A stretch of DNA of 46,209 nucleotides, taken from positions 1 to 46,209 of the forward strand of contig JAOTWB010000018.1 in NCBI GenBank assembly GCA_029863125.1. The letters are read 5' to 3'. A program made the translations under genes and the position numbers. Of this stretch, positions 17,105-24,915 are shown piece after piece (the stretch's first letter is position 1; each line of letters opens with the position of its first letter). The notes beneath the pieces are model-generated. The model saw nothing but the letters and a program-made list of their open reading frames with translations. It was not told the origin of the DNA and did no database searches. The DNA comes from Gammaproteobacteria bacterium. GTDB taxonomy: Bacteria; Pseudomonadota; Gammaproteobacteria; Steroidobacterales; Woeseiaceae.

Positions 17105-20100
17105 CTAGTTAAATTTCTCGCCTCGCTTGATCCACTTGTCGATGTCCTTCGCGCTACGATCGCGCGGTAGACCCGGGTGGATAACCTCGGCCGTGCATTT
17201 TTCGGCCGCCTTGACGAGATCGCGATACGGCCCCGCGTCGGGATTCGTGATGATCGCTTTCTTGTCGTCGTTGTAGGCGAAGATCTGCGGGTTGATGATG
17301 ATGCATTCGTCGCACGCGGTGCATTCTTCCGTATCGATCCACGGGGCCATGTAATCGCCGTCGGCGGCCGGCGCCGGCGCTACCGACTCCACCGCCGCCA
17401 GCTGTGGTTTCTGATCCGGAGCGGGTGTCGACGACACGGCTTCGAGCATAGCGCCCATGTCCAGCGCCTGGCTGCCGCTGACCAGCCCCATCAGGCCGGA
17501 GGCGAGCTTCTGCACGACCTCCTGGCGCACACGGGACTCGATCTGCACGGCGTCCACGCCGGCTGCCGCCTCCTCGATGCCGCCCAGGTCGCGGAGCATG
17601 ATCCAGAACGCGCGCCGCTCCTCGGCCGATTCGATCATCGGCTGCGCGACGAGCAGGCGGCTGAGCTGCCGCTTTGCGTCCAGCGCCCAGACGTAAGGCA
17701 CCTTGCCCTCACGGTCATCCTCGTCGAGCGTGAGATATTCGCCGACCTGCACCATATCCTCGTTCCACGCGTCGCGCGGGATCTTGCGGAAGTGCTTGCG
17801 GAAGCGAGTCTCTGTAACAGCGAAGTCAACGAACGTCGTCGGCAATTCCATCGATTGCTCGCGACCGCGTTCATCGACAAAGTCGATTTTCGCCACCGGC
17901 CAGTCGAGGTCCGGGTTCGGGTTGCCGTCAAGGTCGAGGCACTCCCCGACCGTGAGACCGCCGTCGGGGTCGTAGCGGAACAGCGGATAGGCCCGTGATT
18001 CGACCGCGAGCTTCGCCTGGTGATGCGACATGTCGTCGCCAATACCGTGTTCCGGCTGGCATGACGAGTACAGATTGAACAGCGCCGGCCGTCTCGACAT
18101 CAGACCCTGCACGAAGCCTTCGATCATGTGATTGGCATGCGCGATCGTCGACTGCAGGAAGTAGGTCGTGCGATGCGCCATCGTGATAAGCCCCATCTCC
18201 TTGCGGGATTCTTCCTTGCCCTTGATGGCCTTGCCGAACTGCGCCATGTCCGAAATCTGGCCGAAGAAGCCAGAGGTGCAGGCCTGGCCGCCGGTGTTGG
18301 AATACACCTGCGTGTCGACCACGAGCACCTTGATCGGCTTGCCCGACATCAATGCCCGCGACAGGTTCTGGAAGCCGATGTCGTACATCGCGCCGTCGCC
18401 GCCGACCGCGACCACCGGCGGACACAGGTGGTACTCCTCGTCGGTGAAGTCCTGCCATCCGAAGTAGCGGAGAAGCTCTTCCTGCTCGTCGGCGTTGTAC
18501 TGGCCCCCGAGCATCGCCTCCGCCATGCGCACGGCTTTGAAACCCTCGGCCATCTTCGCCATGTGCCCTTCGAACACGCCCATCGCCATGGATACCGGGT
18601 CCTGGAACAGGTGGTTGGCCCACGGGAATGGATACGGGTTGAATGGGAAGGTGCTGCCCCAAACCGAGGTGCAGCCGGTAGCGTTCAGAAAGCCCATGCT
18701 CGAGCGGCCCTGGCCCGTCGTGCCTTTCTCGTAGCGCCAGCGAAGCTTCTGCAGCCTGGCGACCAGGTCGGTGACATGCTGCAGCCAGTCGCGGTCGATC
18801 GGCTCGGCTTCGTGCGTTCTCTCTACCGAGTCCGCAATTTTTGCGAGCGTCAGTTCTCCGTCACCGGCGTCCTTCAGTACGGCCGCCATCTCCGCGGCAT
18901 CACCGACGTCGATCTCGCCAACCAGTTCGAGCTTGATGTGCTGCTTGAGCCTGGCGATCAGGTCGTCGAGCTTCGCCACGTGGGCTTTGACGCGCGGCTG
19001 CATCAGCGACTCGACGGTCGCGACGAACAGGTGGACGACGGTCTTTTCGGAGCAACCCAGGCAGGAGCCGTCGCCGCTGGCGAACGGCAGGTAGGCGTCC
19101 TTGTTCAGCAGGATGGTTTCCAGCGCGCCGATGCCTTCCTCAAGGTTGTCCACGCGGATGTATTTCTCCGGCGTGTTCGGCAGGTCCAGCCAGAAATCCC
19201 AGTTCTTGCGCAGGTCCGCGATCGAATCGCGCGTCTGCTTGACCGGCCGCAGCGCGTCGTCGCTGCAGACCTCGATGCATTCCATGCAGCCTTTGCAGGT
19301 ATAAGGATCGATCGTAATGCTGAACAGCCCGCCGCTGCCGGGCTGCTTCTTTTCATGAGTCGTGAAATACGGCCGCGTCAGCGAGAACTGGAACGTGCCG
19401 AGCTCCTTGCGGAAATCGGCAAACTCGTCGCTGAGCTGCTGGCGCTCGTCGGAGCCTTCGGGCGCCGCATTGATCGTTGCCTGGATCGCGTCTTCGAAGA
19501 GGTCCGAAACCGAGGCGTTTTCGCCCGCGTCGACGAAACTCTTGCGCAGCGTCGACTCCATCTGGCGCACGGCGCGCGGCAACCGTTCGGTCGATTTTCC
19601 GTTCTTCTTCAGGCGCTTCACGACCGTGTCGAGCACCTGGCCGACTTCGTTGACCAGGCCCGGGATCGCGGTGTCGGGGCAGACCGTGTAGCAGTCGCCG
19701 CAGGCGGTGCAGTTCTCGGGGATGAACTCCGGATGTTCGAAGCGGATGCCGGTCATGTCGCGAAAGTGCGAGGACACGGCAGGCATTAGACTCATGCTCA
19801 TGAACGGATCGGCGGGCACCTGTTCGCCCTGCCCCGAGGCGTACATGCTGCCGGTCTGGGCCCAGAAGCGGTGGATGTCGGACGACGGCGATTCCGATTT
19901 CGGCAGGCGCTTGACCATCACCGGCACGGGAAGCGTGCTGCCGCCGGCCCGTGCGTCGGCACGATCCTCGAGGTTCTTGTCTGTAACCTCGGTGATCTCC
20001 TCGAAGCCCCGACGCACGACGCGCATGTTGTCCTCGACCACGCGCACGCCCTTCGAGCCGAACTTGTGCTGCAGCTGCTCGTGGATCGCATCCAGCAGCT

Positions 20101-22069
20101 TCTCATCGCTCAGGCCGTGCTTTTCGAGCAGGGGCGACGTCGCAAAGAACGCGCCCTGGAAAGCGATGCCCTGCATGCGCAGCTGCAGTTCAGGGTCCGT
20201 TGCCTCGTCGCGCGCAATCCTGAAAGCGTCGAGGAAGTACAGGCGAATGTCGTTCTCGACGATCTGCTTGCGGTAGCGCATCGGGATTGAATGCCAGAAA
20301 TCCTCGGCCGAGGCGGCGTCGCTTTGCATCACCAGCACACCGCCTTTCTTGAGGCCGGCCAGTGCGTTAGTGTGCCCGAAGACGTTCGGGTCGGGCGACA
20401 GCACGACGTCGACGTAGAAATATTCGCAGTTGATGCGGATCGGTTCGGGCGCCGCAGAGAGGTAATAAGAAGTTGGCTGGCCCTTCTTTTCCGAGCCGTA
20501 CTTCGGGTTCGCCTTGATGTGGTAGCCGAGCAGCTCGTAGAGCGTCATCGCCAGGTTCTTGCCGGTCGTGATTGCGCCCCATCCGCCGACCGAGTGCATG
20601 CGCACCGTGATCGAGTCTTTTGGCATCAGGTTCGGGTTCTCGCTGCCGCGCAGCGCCAGGTCCGCGACTTCCGGATAGGCGTCCAGCACCTGCTGGTTGT
20701 AGACCTCCTGCATCGGGGTCATCATCCCCTTGCGCACAAATTCTATGGACAGGTAAAACAGGCGCTTGTGCTTGCCGTCCGGCAGCATGTTCTCGATCGC
20801 GGCGACCACGCCCTCGGGCTGCAAGTCGCGGCTGCCCATGCCGAAAGAACCGGAATACAGTGCCGGCATGTCCGTCAGGTTCCGGTAGCTGTCGAGCTGC
20901 GGGTAGGCGCGGCCGTTCTTGCTCCGGCCGTTCTCGAGGGACTTGCTCAATGTCGCGCGGATCTCGCGCATTAGCGGCAGGTCCGCTGCCAGCGGCTGGT
21001 CCGTGCGCTCGAGCACCGCGACGCCCTTGCGGCCTTTCAGGACCCGGCTCAGCAGATCGCCCGGGAAGGGCCGGAACATCACGATATTGACGACGCCGAC
21101 TTTGACGCCGCGCTTCTCCCGCATCCAGTCCGCGACCGCCTCCGCCGTCGGAATCAGGCTCCCCTGGCCGACGATCAGGTAGTCGGCGTCGTCGCTGCGG
21201 TAGGTCATGACCCGGCTGTAGCGCCGCCCGGTGAGCTCGTAGAACTTATCGAAGGCCTCGTCGGTGATGGCCTGGACGTGGTCGAAGAAATACGGCCGCT
21301 GCGCCGCAACGCTCTGCATGTAGGAATCCTGGTTCTGCACGGGACCCGACAATACGGGGTCGTCGACGTCCCATAATTCCGGGATGCGGCGACGTTTTTC
21401 GCCGTAGATGATCTTCTGCGCCGGGGTCGGCGTGTCGATGATGTCGTCGGGCCGGCCGAGGTACTCGGCAATCAGCTCGCGCTCGGGAATCATCAGCGAT
21501 TCGATCAGGTGCGTCGTCAGGAAGCCGTCCTGGCCAACGATGCCAGGCGTCAGCGCCAGTTCAGCGATCCGGTGCGCCATGATGTTGAGGTCGGCCACGG
21601 CCTGCGCGTTCTTGGCCATCACCTGGAAAAAGCCGGTGTCGTCGACGCAGTGGTAGTCATCGTGACCGGCGTGCACGTTTAAGGAAGCCTTGGTCATTGC
21701 CCGGCAGCCGATGTTGAGGACGTAGGTCAGGCGCTTGCCAACGGCGGCGTACAGATTTTCGTGCATGTAGGCAATGCCCTGGCCGGAAGAGAAATTGGTC
21801 GCCCGCAGCCCGGTCATCGACATGCCCGCAGTCACAGATGCGGCCGCGTGCTCGCCTTCGGGCTCGATAAAGATTAACGGCCGGCCGGAGATATTGATGT
21901 GCCCGGCTGCGGCCGCCTCCGCCCAGTATTCTCCCATCTGTGTGGAAGGCGTGATCGGATAGGCGCCCGCGCCGTCGGATGACTCCCGTTCACACATGAT
22001 CGCGGCCGTGTTGCCGTCCATCGCGGCTCGAGTACCGGGGTATTTGGGTGTCGGTTGTTTCTGTTTCAT
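17105..22069 (-). CDS. nifJ: Giant pyruvate:ferredoxin (flavodoxin) oxidoreductase, NifJ/PFOR family (1654 aa)
   Basis: A single-chain 2-oxoacid oxidoreductase converting pyruvate plus CoA to acetyl-CoA, CO2 and reduced ferredoxin. In order: N-terminal pyrimidine-binding domain, transketolase-C-like domain, gamma domain (~residues 500-680), an 8Fe ferredoxin module split by a long insertion (CTACGDC at ~786, CKGCMEC at ~923), the proximal cluster SCLGCSEK (~1003), a second insertion of ~100 residues, the TPP motif GDGAMYDIGFQN (~1223), and a ~250-residue tail ending in an extra ferredoxin-like CTACDEC...C (~1582). Normal PFORs are ~1170-1230 aa, so this one is about 430 longer. ATG 22069 is preferred over the open-frame start at 22168 because homology starts there and rnfB ends 17 bases upstream. 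It sits between rnfB and rnfC, pointing to direct feeding of Rnf by reduced ferredoxin. Confidence 0.92.
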   Translation of the reverse strand: MKQKQPTPKYPGTRAAMDGNTAAIMCERESSDGAGAYPITPSTQMGEYWAEAAAAGHINISGRPLIFIEPEGEHAAASVTAGMSMTGLRATNFSSGQGIAYMHENLYAAVGKRLTYVLNIGCRAMTKASLNVHAGHDDYHCVDDTGFFQVMAKNAQAVADLNIMAHRIAELALTPGIVGQDGFLTTHLIESLMIPERELIAEYLGRPDDIIDTPTPAQKIIYGEKRRRIPELWDVDDPVLSGPVQNQDSYMQSVAAQRPYFFDHVQAITDEAFDKFYELTGRRYSRVMTYRSDDADYLIVGQGSLIPTAEAVADWMREKRGVKVGVVNIVMFRPFPGDLLSRVLKGRKGVAVLERTDQPLAADLPLMREIRATLSKSLENGRSKNGRAYPQLDSYRNLTDMPALYSGSFGMGSRDLQPEGVVAAIENMLPDGKHKRLFYLSIEFVRKGMMTPMQEVYNQQVLDAYPEVADLALRGSENPNLMPKDSITVRMHSVGGWGAITTGKNLAMTLYELLGYHIKANPKYGSEKKGQPTSYYLSAAPEPIRINCEYFYVDVVLSPDPNVFGHTNALAGLKKGGVLVMQSDAASAEDFWHSIPMRYRKQIVENDIRLYFLDAFRIARDEATDPELQLRMQGIAFQGAFFATSPLLEKHGLSDEKLLDAIHEQLQHKFGSKGVRVVEDNMRVVRRGFEEITEVTDKNLEDRADARAGGSTLPVPVMVKRLPKSESPSSDIHRFWAQTGSMYASGQGEQVPADPFMSMSLMPAVSSHFRDMTGIRFEHPEFIPENCTACGDCYTVCPDTAIPGLVNEVGQVLDTVVKRLKKNGKSTERLPRAVRQMESTLRKSFVDAGENASVSDLFEDAIQATINAAPEGSDERQQLSDEFADFRKELGTFQFSLTRPYFTTHEKKQPGSGGLFSITIDPYTCKGCMECIEVCSDDALRPVKQTRDSIADLRKNWDFWLDLPNTPEKYIRVDNLEEGIGALETILLNKDAYLPFASGDGSCLGCSEKTVVHLFVATVESLMQPRVKAHVAKLDDLIARLKQHIKLELVGEIDVGDAAEMAAVLKDAGDGELTLAKIADSVERTHEAEPIDRDWLQHVTDLVARLQKLRWRYEKGTTGQGRSSMGFLNATGCTSVWGSTFPFNPYPFPWANHLFQDPVSMAMGVFEGHMAKMAEGFKAVRMAEAMLGGQYNADEQEELLRYFGWQDFTDEEYHLCPPVVAVGGDGAMYDIGFQNLSRALMSGKPIKVLVVDTQVYSNTGGQACTSGFFGQISDMAQFGKAIKGKEESRKEMGLITMAHRTTYFLQSTIAHANHMIEGFVQGLMSRRPALFNLYSSCQPEHGIGDDMSHHQAKLAVESRAYPLFRYDPDGGLTVGECLDLDGNPNPDLDWPVAKIDFVDERGREQSMELPTTFVDFAVTETRFRKHFRKIPRDAWNEDMVQVGEYLTLDEDDREGKVPYVWALDAKRQLSRLLVAQPMIESAEERRAFWIMLRDLGGIEEAAAGVDAVQIESRVRQEVVQKLASGLMGLVSGSQALDMGAMLEAVSSTPAPDQKPQLAAVESVAPAPAADGDYMAPWIDTEECTACDECIIINPQIFAYNDDKKAIITNPDAGPYRDLVKAAEKCTAEVIHPGLPRDRSAKDIDKWIKRGEKFN

Positions 22070-22085
22070 GCGGGGGTCCCTGGGC

Positions 22086-22946
22086 TTAGGTCGCAGTTGC
22101 CTGTCGCGCACTCCGGCGAATGACTTTCTTCGCCGCACGGCCGGTGACAGGTCCTTTGATTGTGTCATACCAGACGATTGCGCCGGTCGGACAACGATCG
22201 ATCGCCCCTCTTACGTCATGATTGCGGCCGTAATCGACAACAGGCAGGTTATCAACCATCGTGATCACGCCGTCCGGCGCATCGGCGGCGCATCGGCCGC
22301 AACCGTCGCAGCCGACGTCGCAATCATCGAGTACGGCGTCGCCGTGCTCGAGGTTTTTACAGGCGACCCACAGGCGATGACTAACGGGATGCAATGAGAA
22401 CAGGTCCTTGGGGCACGCATCAACGCAATCGCCGCACGCCGTACAACGATCTTCAATGACGACAGGCAGGTCGTATTCGTTCATCACTATCGCGTCGAGA
22501 TCGCAAACCACCTCGCAGTCGCCGAGACCGAGACAACCCCAGAAACAGGCTTTGCCGCCGCCGGCGACGAGCGCGGCCCCTCGGCACGAGTTGATGCCTT
22601 CGTAGTGGGCGCGATTACGCGCGACGTTGATGCCGCCGGCGCAGGCGAGTCGCGCGACGACCTTTTCTTCCGCGCCGGCGTCCACGCCAAGAAACCCGGC
22701 CAGCAGCTCGCGTTCTTCCTCGCTCATTACCGTGCATTTACCGGGCAGAGCCGAGCCGTCGACGATGGCCTGGGCCAGGCCAAGGCAGCCCGGGTAGCCG
22801 CACGCACCGCAGTTGGTGCCGGGCAGCATCTGATTTGCAGCTTCGATGCGAGGATCCTCGTCGACATGCAGTTTTCTGTGAGCCACGACCAGCAGGGACG
22901 CAAACACAAAGCTCAGCGCCGCCAGCGTGAGTACGCCTGTCAACAT
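22086..22946 (-). CDS. rnfB: Rnf complex ferredoxin-type subunit RnfB (extended)
   Basis: This 286-aa protein has an N-terminal membrane anchor (~residues 4-23), then the NCGACGYPGC 4Fe-4S motif (~45-54) with its distal Cys in LPGKC. Three further Cys-rich blocks follow: GKACFWGCLGLGDCEVVC (~132-149), CTACGDCVDACP (~169-180) and a CDVGCDGCGRC segment (~210-220) with a later Cys-Pro. That is more clusters than the ~190-aa E. coli RnfB carries, and closer to the long RnfB of acetogens. It is the entry point for electrons from reduced ferredoxin. It is the first gene of the operon; a 5-bp stem covers its ribosome-binding site. It lies 171 bases downstream of the small 67-aa gene. Confidence 0.92.
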   Translation of the reverse strand: MLTGVLTLAALSFVFASLLVVAHRKLHVDEDPRIEAANQMLPGTNCGACGYPGCLGLAQAIVDGSALPGKCTVMSEEERELLAGFLGVDAGAEEKVVARLACAGGINVARNRAHYEGINSCRGAALVAGGGKACFWGCLGLGDCEVVCDLDAIVMNEYDLPVVIEDRCTACGDCVDACPKDLFSLHPVSHRLWVACKNLEHGDAVLDDCDVGCDGCGRCAADAPDGVITMVDNLPVVDYGRNHDVRGAIDRCPTGAIVWYDTIKGPVTGRAAKKVIRRSARQATAT

Positions 22947-22959
22947 GTGAGAACCTCAC
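22947..22959 (-). promoter_or_regulatory. Short hairpin over the rnfB ribosome-binding site
   Basis: On the - strand the bases just before the rnfB ATG read GTGAG-GTT-CTCAC, a perfect 5-bp inverted repeat with a 3-base loop. The GGTGAGG that would serve as Shine-Dalgarno lies in the first arm, so the stem could restrict initiation of the whole Rnf/PFOR operon. A TACAAT -10-like box lies upstream (22978-22983 complement), without a recognisable -35. Regulatory function is inferred. Confidence 0.3.
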
Positions 22960-23116
22960 CGCCCGTCAATCTGCTGCATTGTATAGTCGACGCGACATGC
23001 CCGCATTGTGGAAACCGCGTACAGAGCTGCGCCTGGGGGCATAGTAGACAGGCAATCAGGCCGGGATCGAGAGCCTCCCGTATGCGCCGTTGGACCGCGG
23101 CAGCTGCCGGCGCCTG

Positions 23117-23320
23117 CTAATCCTGCAGTTCGAGGTCGTCCGACTCGATCACACCGTTCGGTGACAGGACATAATGGTCCAGCTTGAAATTAATGTGGAA
23201 ACTCCCGGTCTCATCCGGATTCTCGGTGACCAGGATCTCTTCAGGCCTGACCGTGCGCCGCGTGTAGTCACTCAATAGCTTGGCGATGCTGGGTTTTTCT
23301 GCCGCGTATACGATATCCAT
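23117..23320 (-). CDS. Hypothetical protein, 67 aa
   Basis: A small acidic soluble protein with no transmembrane segment or cysteine, not recognised. The coding call rests on a good Shine-Dalgarno (AGGAG seven bases before the ATG), a complete frame and codon use like its neighbours. Its sequence suggests a small alpha/beta fold: a basic DYTRRTVRPEEI stretch around residues 18-29, then alternating hydrophobic residues. It lies between the cPGS-like gene (93 bases upstream) and rnfB (170 bases downstream), all on the - strand, so it may share a transcript with either. A 12-base palindrome (23098-23109) follows its stop and could act as a weak terminator. Confidence 0.6.
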   Translation of the reverse strand: MDIVYAAEKPSIAKLLSDYTRRTVRPEEILVTENPDETGSFHINFKLDHYVLSPNGVIESDDLELQD

Positions 23321-23413
23321 GACAAGCTCCTAAAGCACATTCCTTTGTTGACGCTTGCAGAATAGTGCGCCAGCACTTAACGGCAGATGAAATTTGTGTG
23401 AACGGCTCCTGAA

Positions 23414-24724
23414 TCAGGAAACGACTCGTTTTACGGCTGCAGTCAGGGCACCGTCTTCAGCGGGCAGGCTGTAGCCAATACGCATGTGTGGCTTTTCGAT
23501 ATCAATGAGTCGAGTGAGATCGATCGGCGTTGCTACCAGCACCAGGTCGCAGTCTACCGCGTTAACAGTCGCTTCGAGATCTCGGATCTGCTTGTCGCCA
23601 TAGCCCATGGCCGGCAACAGATCGCCAATGTCAGGGTACTCGCCGAAGGTCGCCGCTATTTCGCCAACGGCCCAAGGCCTGGGGTCGACGAGCTCTCCGG
23701 CATGGTTCTCCATTGCGGCGAGCACGCCGGCGCCGAAAGCCATGCCGCCATGCGTTGTCGTGGGCCCGTCTTCGATAACCAACACGCGCTTGTCGGTAAT
23801 CGCGTCCGGATCCGGAACATGAAGAGGTGACTTGCGTCGCAGCACTGTAGCCTCGGGATTCAATTTCCTTGCATTAGCCTCGATGACCTTGATGTTCGCC
23901 TCATCCGCATAGCCGATCTTGCTGATCAGGATGATATCGGCCCGCTCGAAATTCACGGTGCCGGGAAAGTACTCCAGCTCATGACCGGCACGATGCGGAT
24001 CGGCGACCGTGATCCACAGGTCGGGTTTGTAAAACGGCGTGTCATTGTTGCCGCCGTCCCACACGATGACGTCGGCCTCCTTTTCCGCTTCCACCAGGAT
24101 CGCTGCATAGTCGATGCCCGCGTAGACGATCGCGCCGTTATCGATATGCGGTTCGTACTCTTCCCGTTCCTCGATCGTGCAGTTGTGCTGCTCGAGGTCC
24201 CCGTGCTGCGCGAAGCGCTGCACACCCTGCCTGGCGAGATCGCCGTACGGCATCGGATGTCGGATCACAACAGCCTTCTTGCCGAGTTCTCGCAGGATAT
24301 CCGTGATTCGCCGCGACACCTGGCTCTTGCCGCAGCCGGTCCGAACCGCCGTGATCGCGATGACCGGCTTCGTCGATGGCAACATTGACGCGTCGACATC
24401 AAACAGGAAAAAAGGGGCGCCATGCGCTTCCACTTTCTTGCGGCGTTTGTCGATATAGTCGAGATTGACATCCGAGTACGCGAATATGACTTGATCGATA
24501 TCATTTCCCATCATCAGTTCGTCGAGTGCTTCTTCGGGATAGATCGGGATGCCATCGGGGTACAGCGCGCCGGCCAGTGTGGCCGGGTAACGGCGATCCT
24601 CGATGTGCGGAATCTGCGTCGCCGTGAACGCGACCACATCGAATTCCGGTTTATCCCGATAACAACAGTTGAACACGTGGAAATCGCGCCCGGCAGCTCC
24701 CATGATAATGACCCTGCGGCTCAC
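23414..24724 (-). CDS. Cyclic 2,3-diphosphoglycerate synthase-like P-loop protein
   Basis: This 436-aa protein begins with a Rossmann-like IIMGAAGRDFHVFN segment (~residues 6-19), then has a P-loop AVRTGCGKSQ (~126-135), VWDGGNNDTPF and ILISKIGYAD, the last in the place of a nucleotide-specificity loop. The order and length match the family named after archaeal cyclic 2,3-diphosphoglycerate synthase (cPGS), also found in bacteria without a proven role. GTG 24724 is chosen because AGAGGG precedes it at normal spacing; the upstream ATG at 24769 gives 15 residues without homology. Since cPGS proper makes an archaeal thermoprotectant, the bacterial activity may be different. I recall such genes near carbamate kinase/transcarbamylase genes in other bacteria, which would link it to the operon at 1-10168. 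It is transcribed divergently from malic enzyme. Confidence 0.72.
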   Translation of the reverse strand: MSRRVIIMGAAGRDFHVFNCCYRDKPEFDVVAFTATQIPHIEDRRYPATLAGALYPDGIPIYPEEALDELMMGNDIDQVIFAYSDVNLDYIDKRRKKVEAHGAPFFLFDVDASMLPSTKPVIAITAVRTGCGKSQVSRRITDILRELGKKAVVIRHPMPYGDLARQGVQRFAQHGDLEQHNCTIEEREEYEPHIDNGAIVYAGIDYAAILVEAEKEADVIVWDGGNNDTPFYKPDLWITVADPHRAGHELEYFPGTVNFERADIILISKIGYADEANIKVIEANARKLNPEATVLRRKSPLHVPDPDAITDKRVLVIEDGPTTTHGGMAFGAGVLAAMENHAGELVDPRPWAVGEIAATFGEYPDIGDLLPAMGYGDKQIRDLEATVNAVDCDLVLVATPIDLTRLIDIEKPHMRIGYSLPAEDGALTAAVKRVVS

Positions 24725-24915
24725 GGCACCCTCTAATAAGAACGATGAGATCCCGCAGATGCTACACATAGCGTCATCTGCAACCGATACGAGCTTCTAC
24801 CTAGCGCAAGCCTAGGTGAAATCCGGCATAGGAAACTCCCGGAAAAAGAGTAATTTTCGCCGTGCCGAGGGTTACCGGAACCGCGTTTTCGCGCACAACT
24901 CATCAAGGAAAAGCC

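Noticed and set aside
18128..19789. 553-codon open frame on the + strand opposite the PFOR gene
   Set aside because: Rich in Arg/His/Val with no family features; the opposite strand carries all PFOR cluster and TPP motifs.
22070..22168. Upstream start for PFOR at 22168
   Set aside because: Would add 33 basic residues overlapping the rnfB end; no homology before the Met at 22069.
23098..23109. Palindrome CGGCAGCTGCCG as an operator
   Set aside because: Composition is ordinary for GC-rich DNA and it stands alone; mentioned only as a weak possible terminator.
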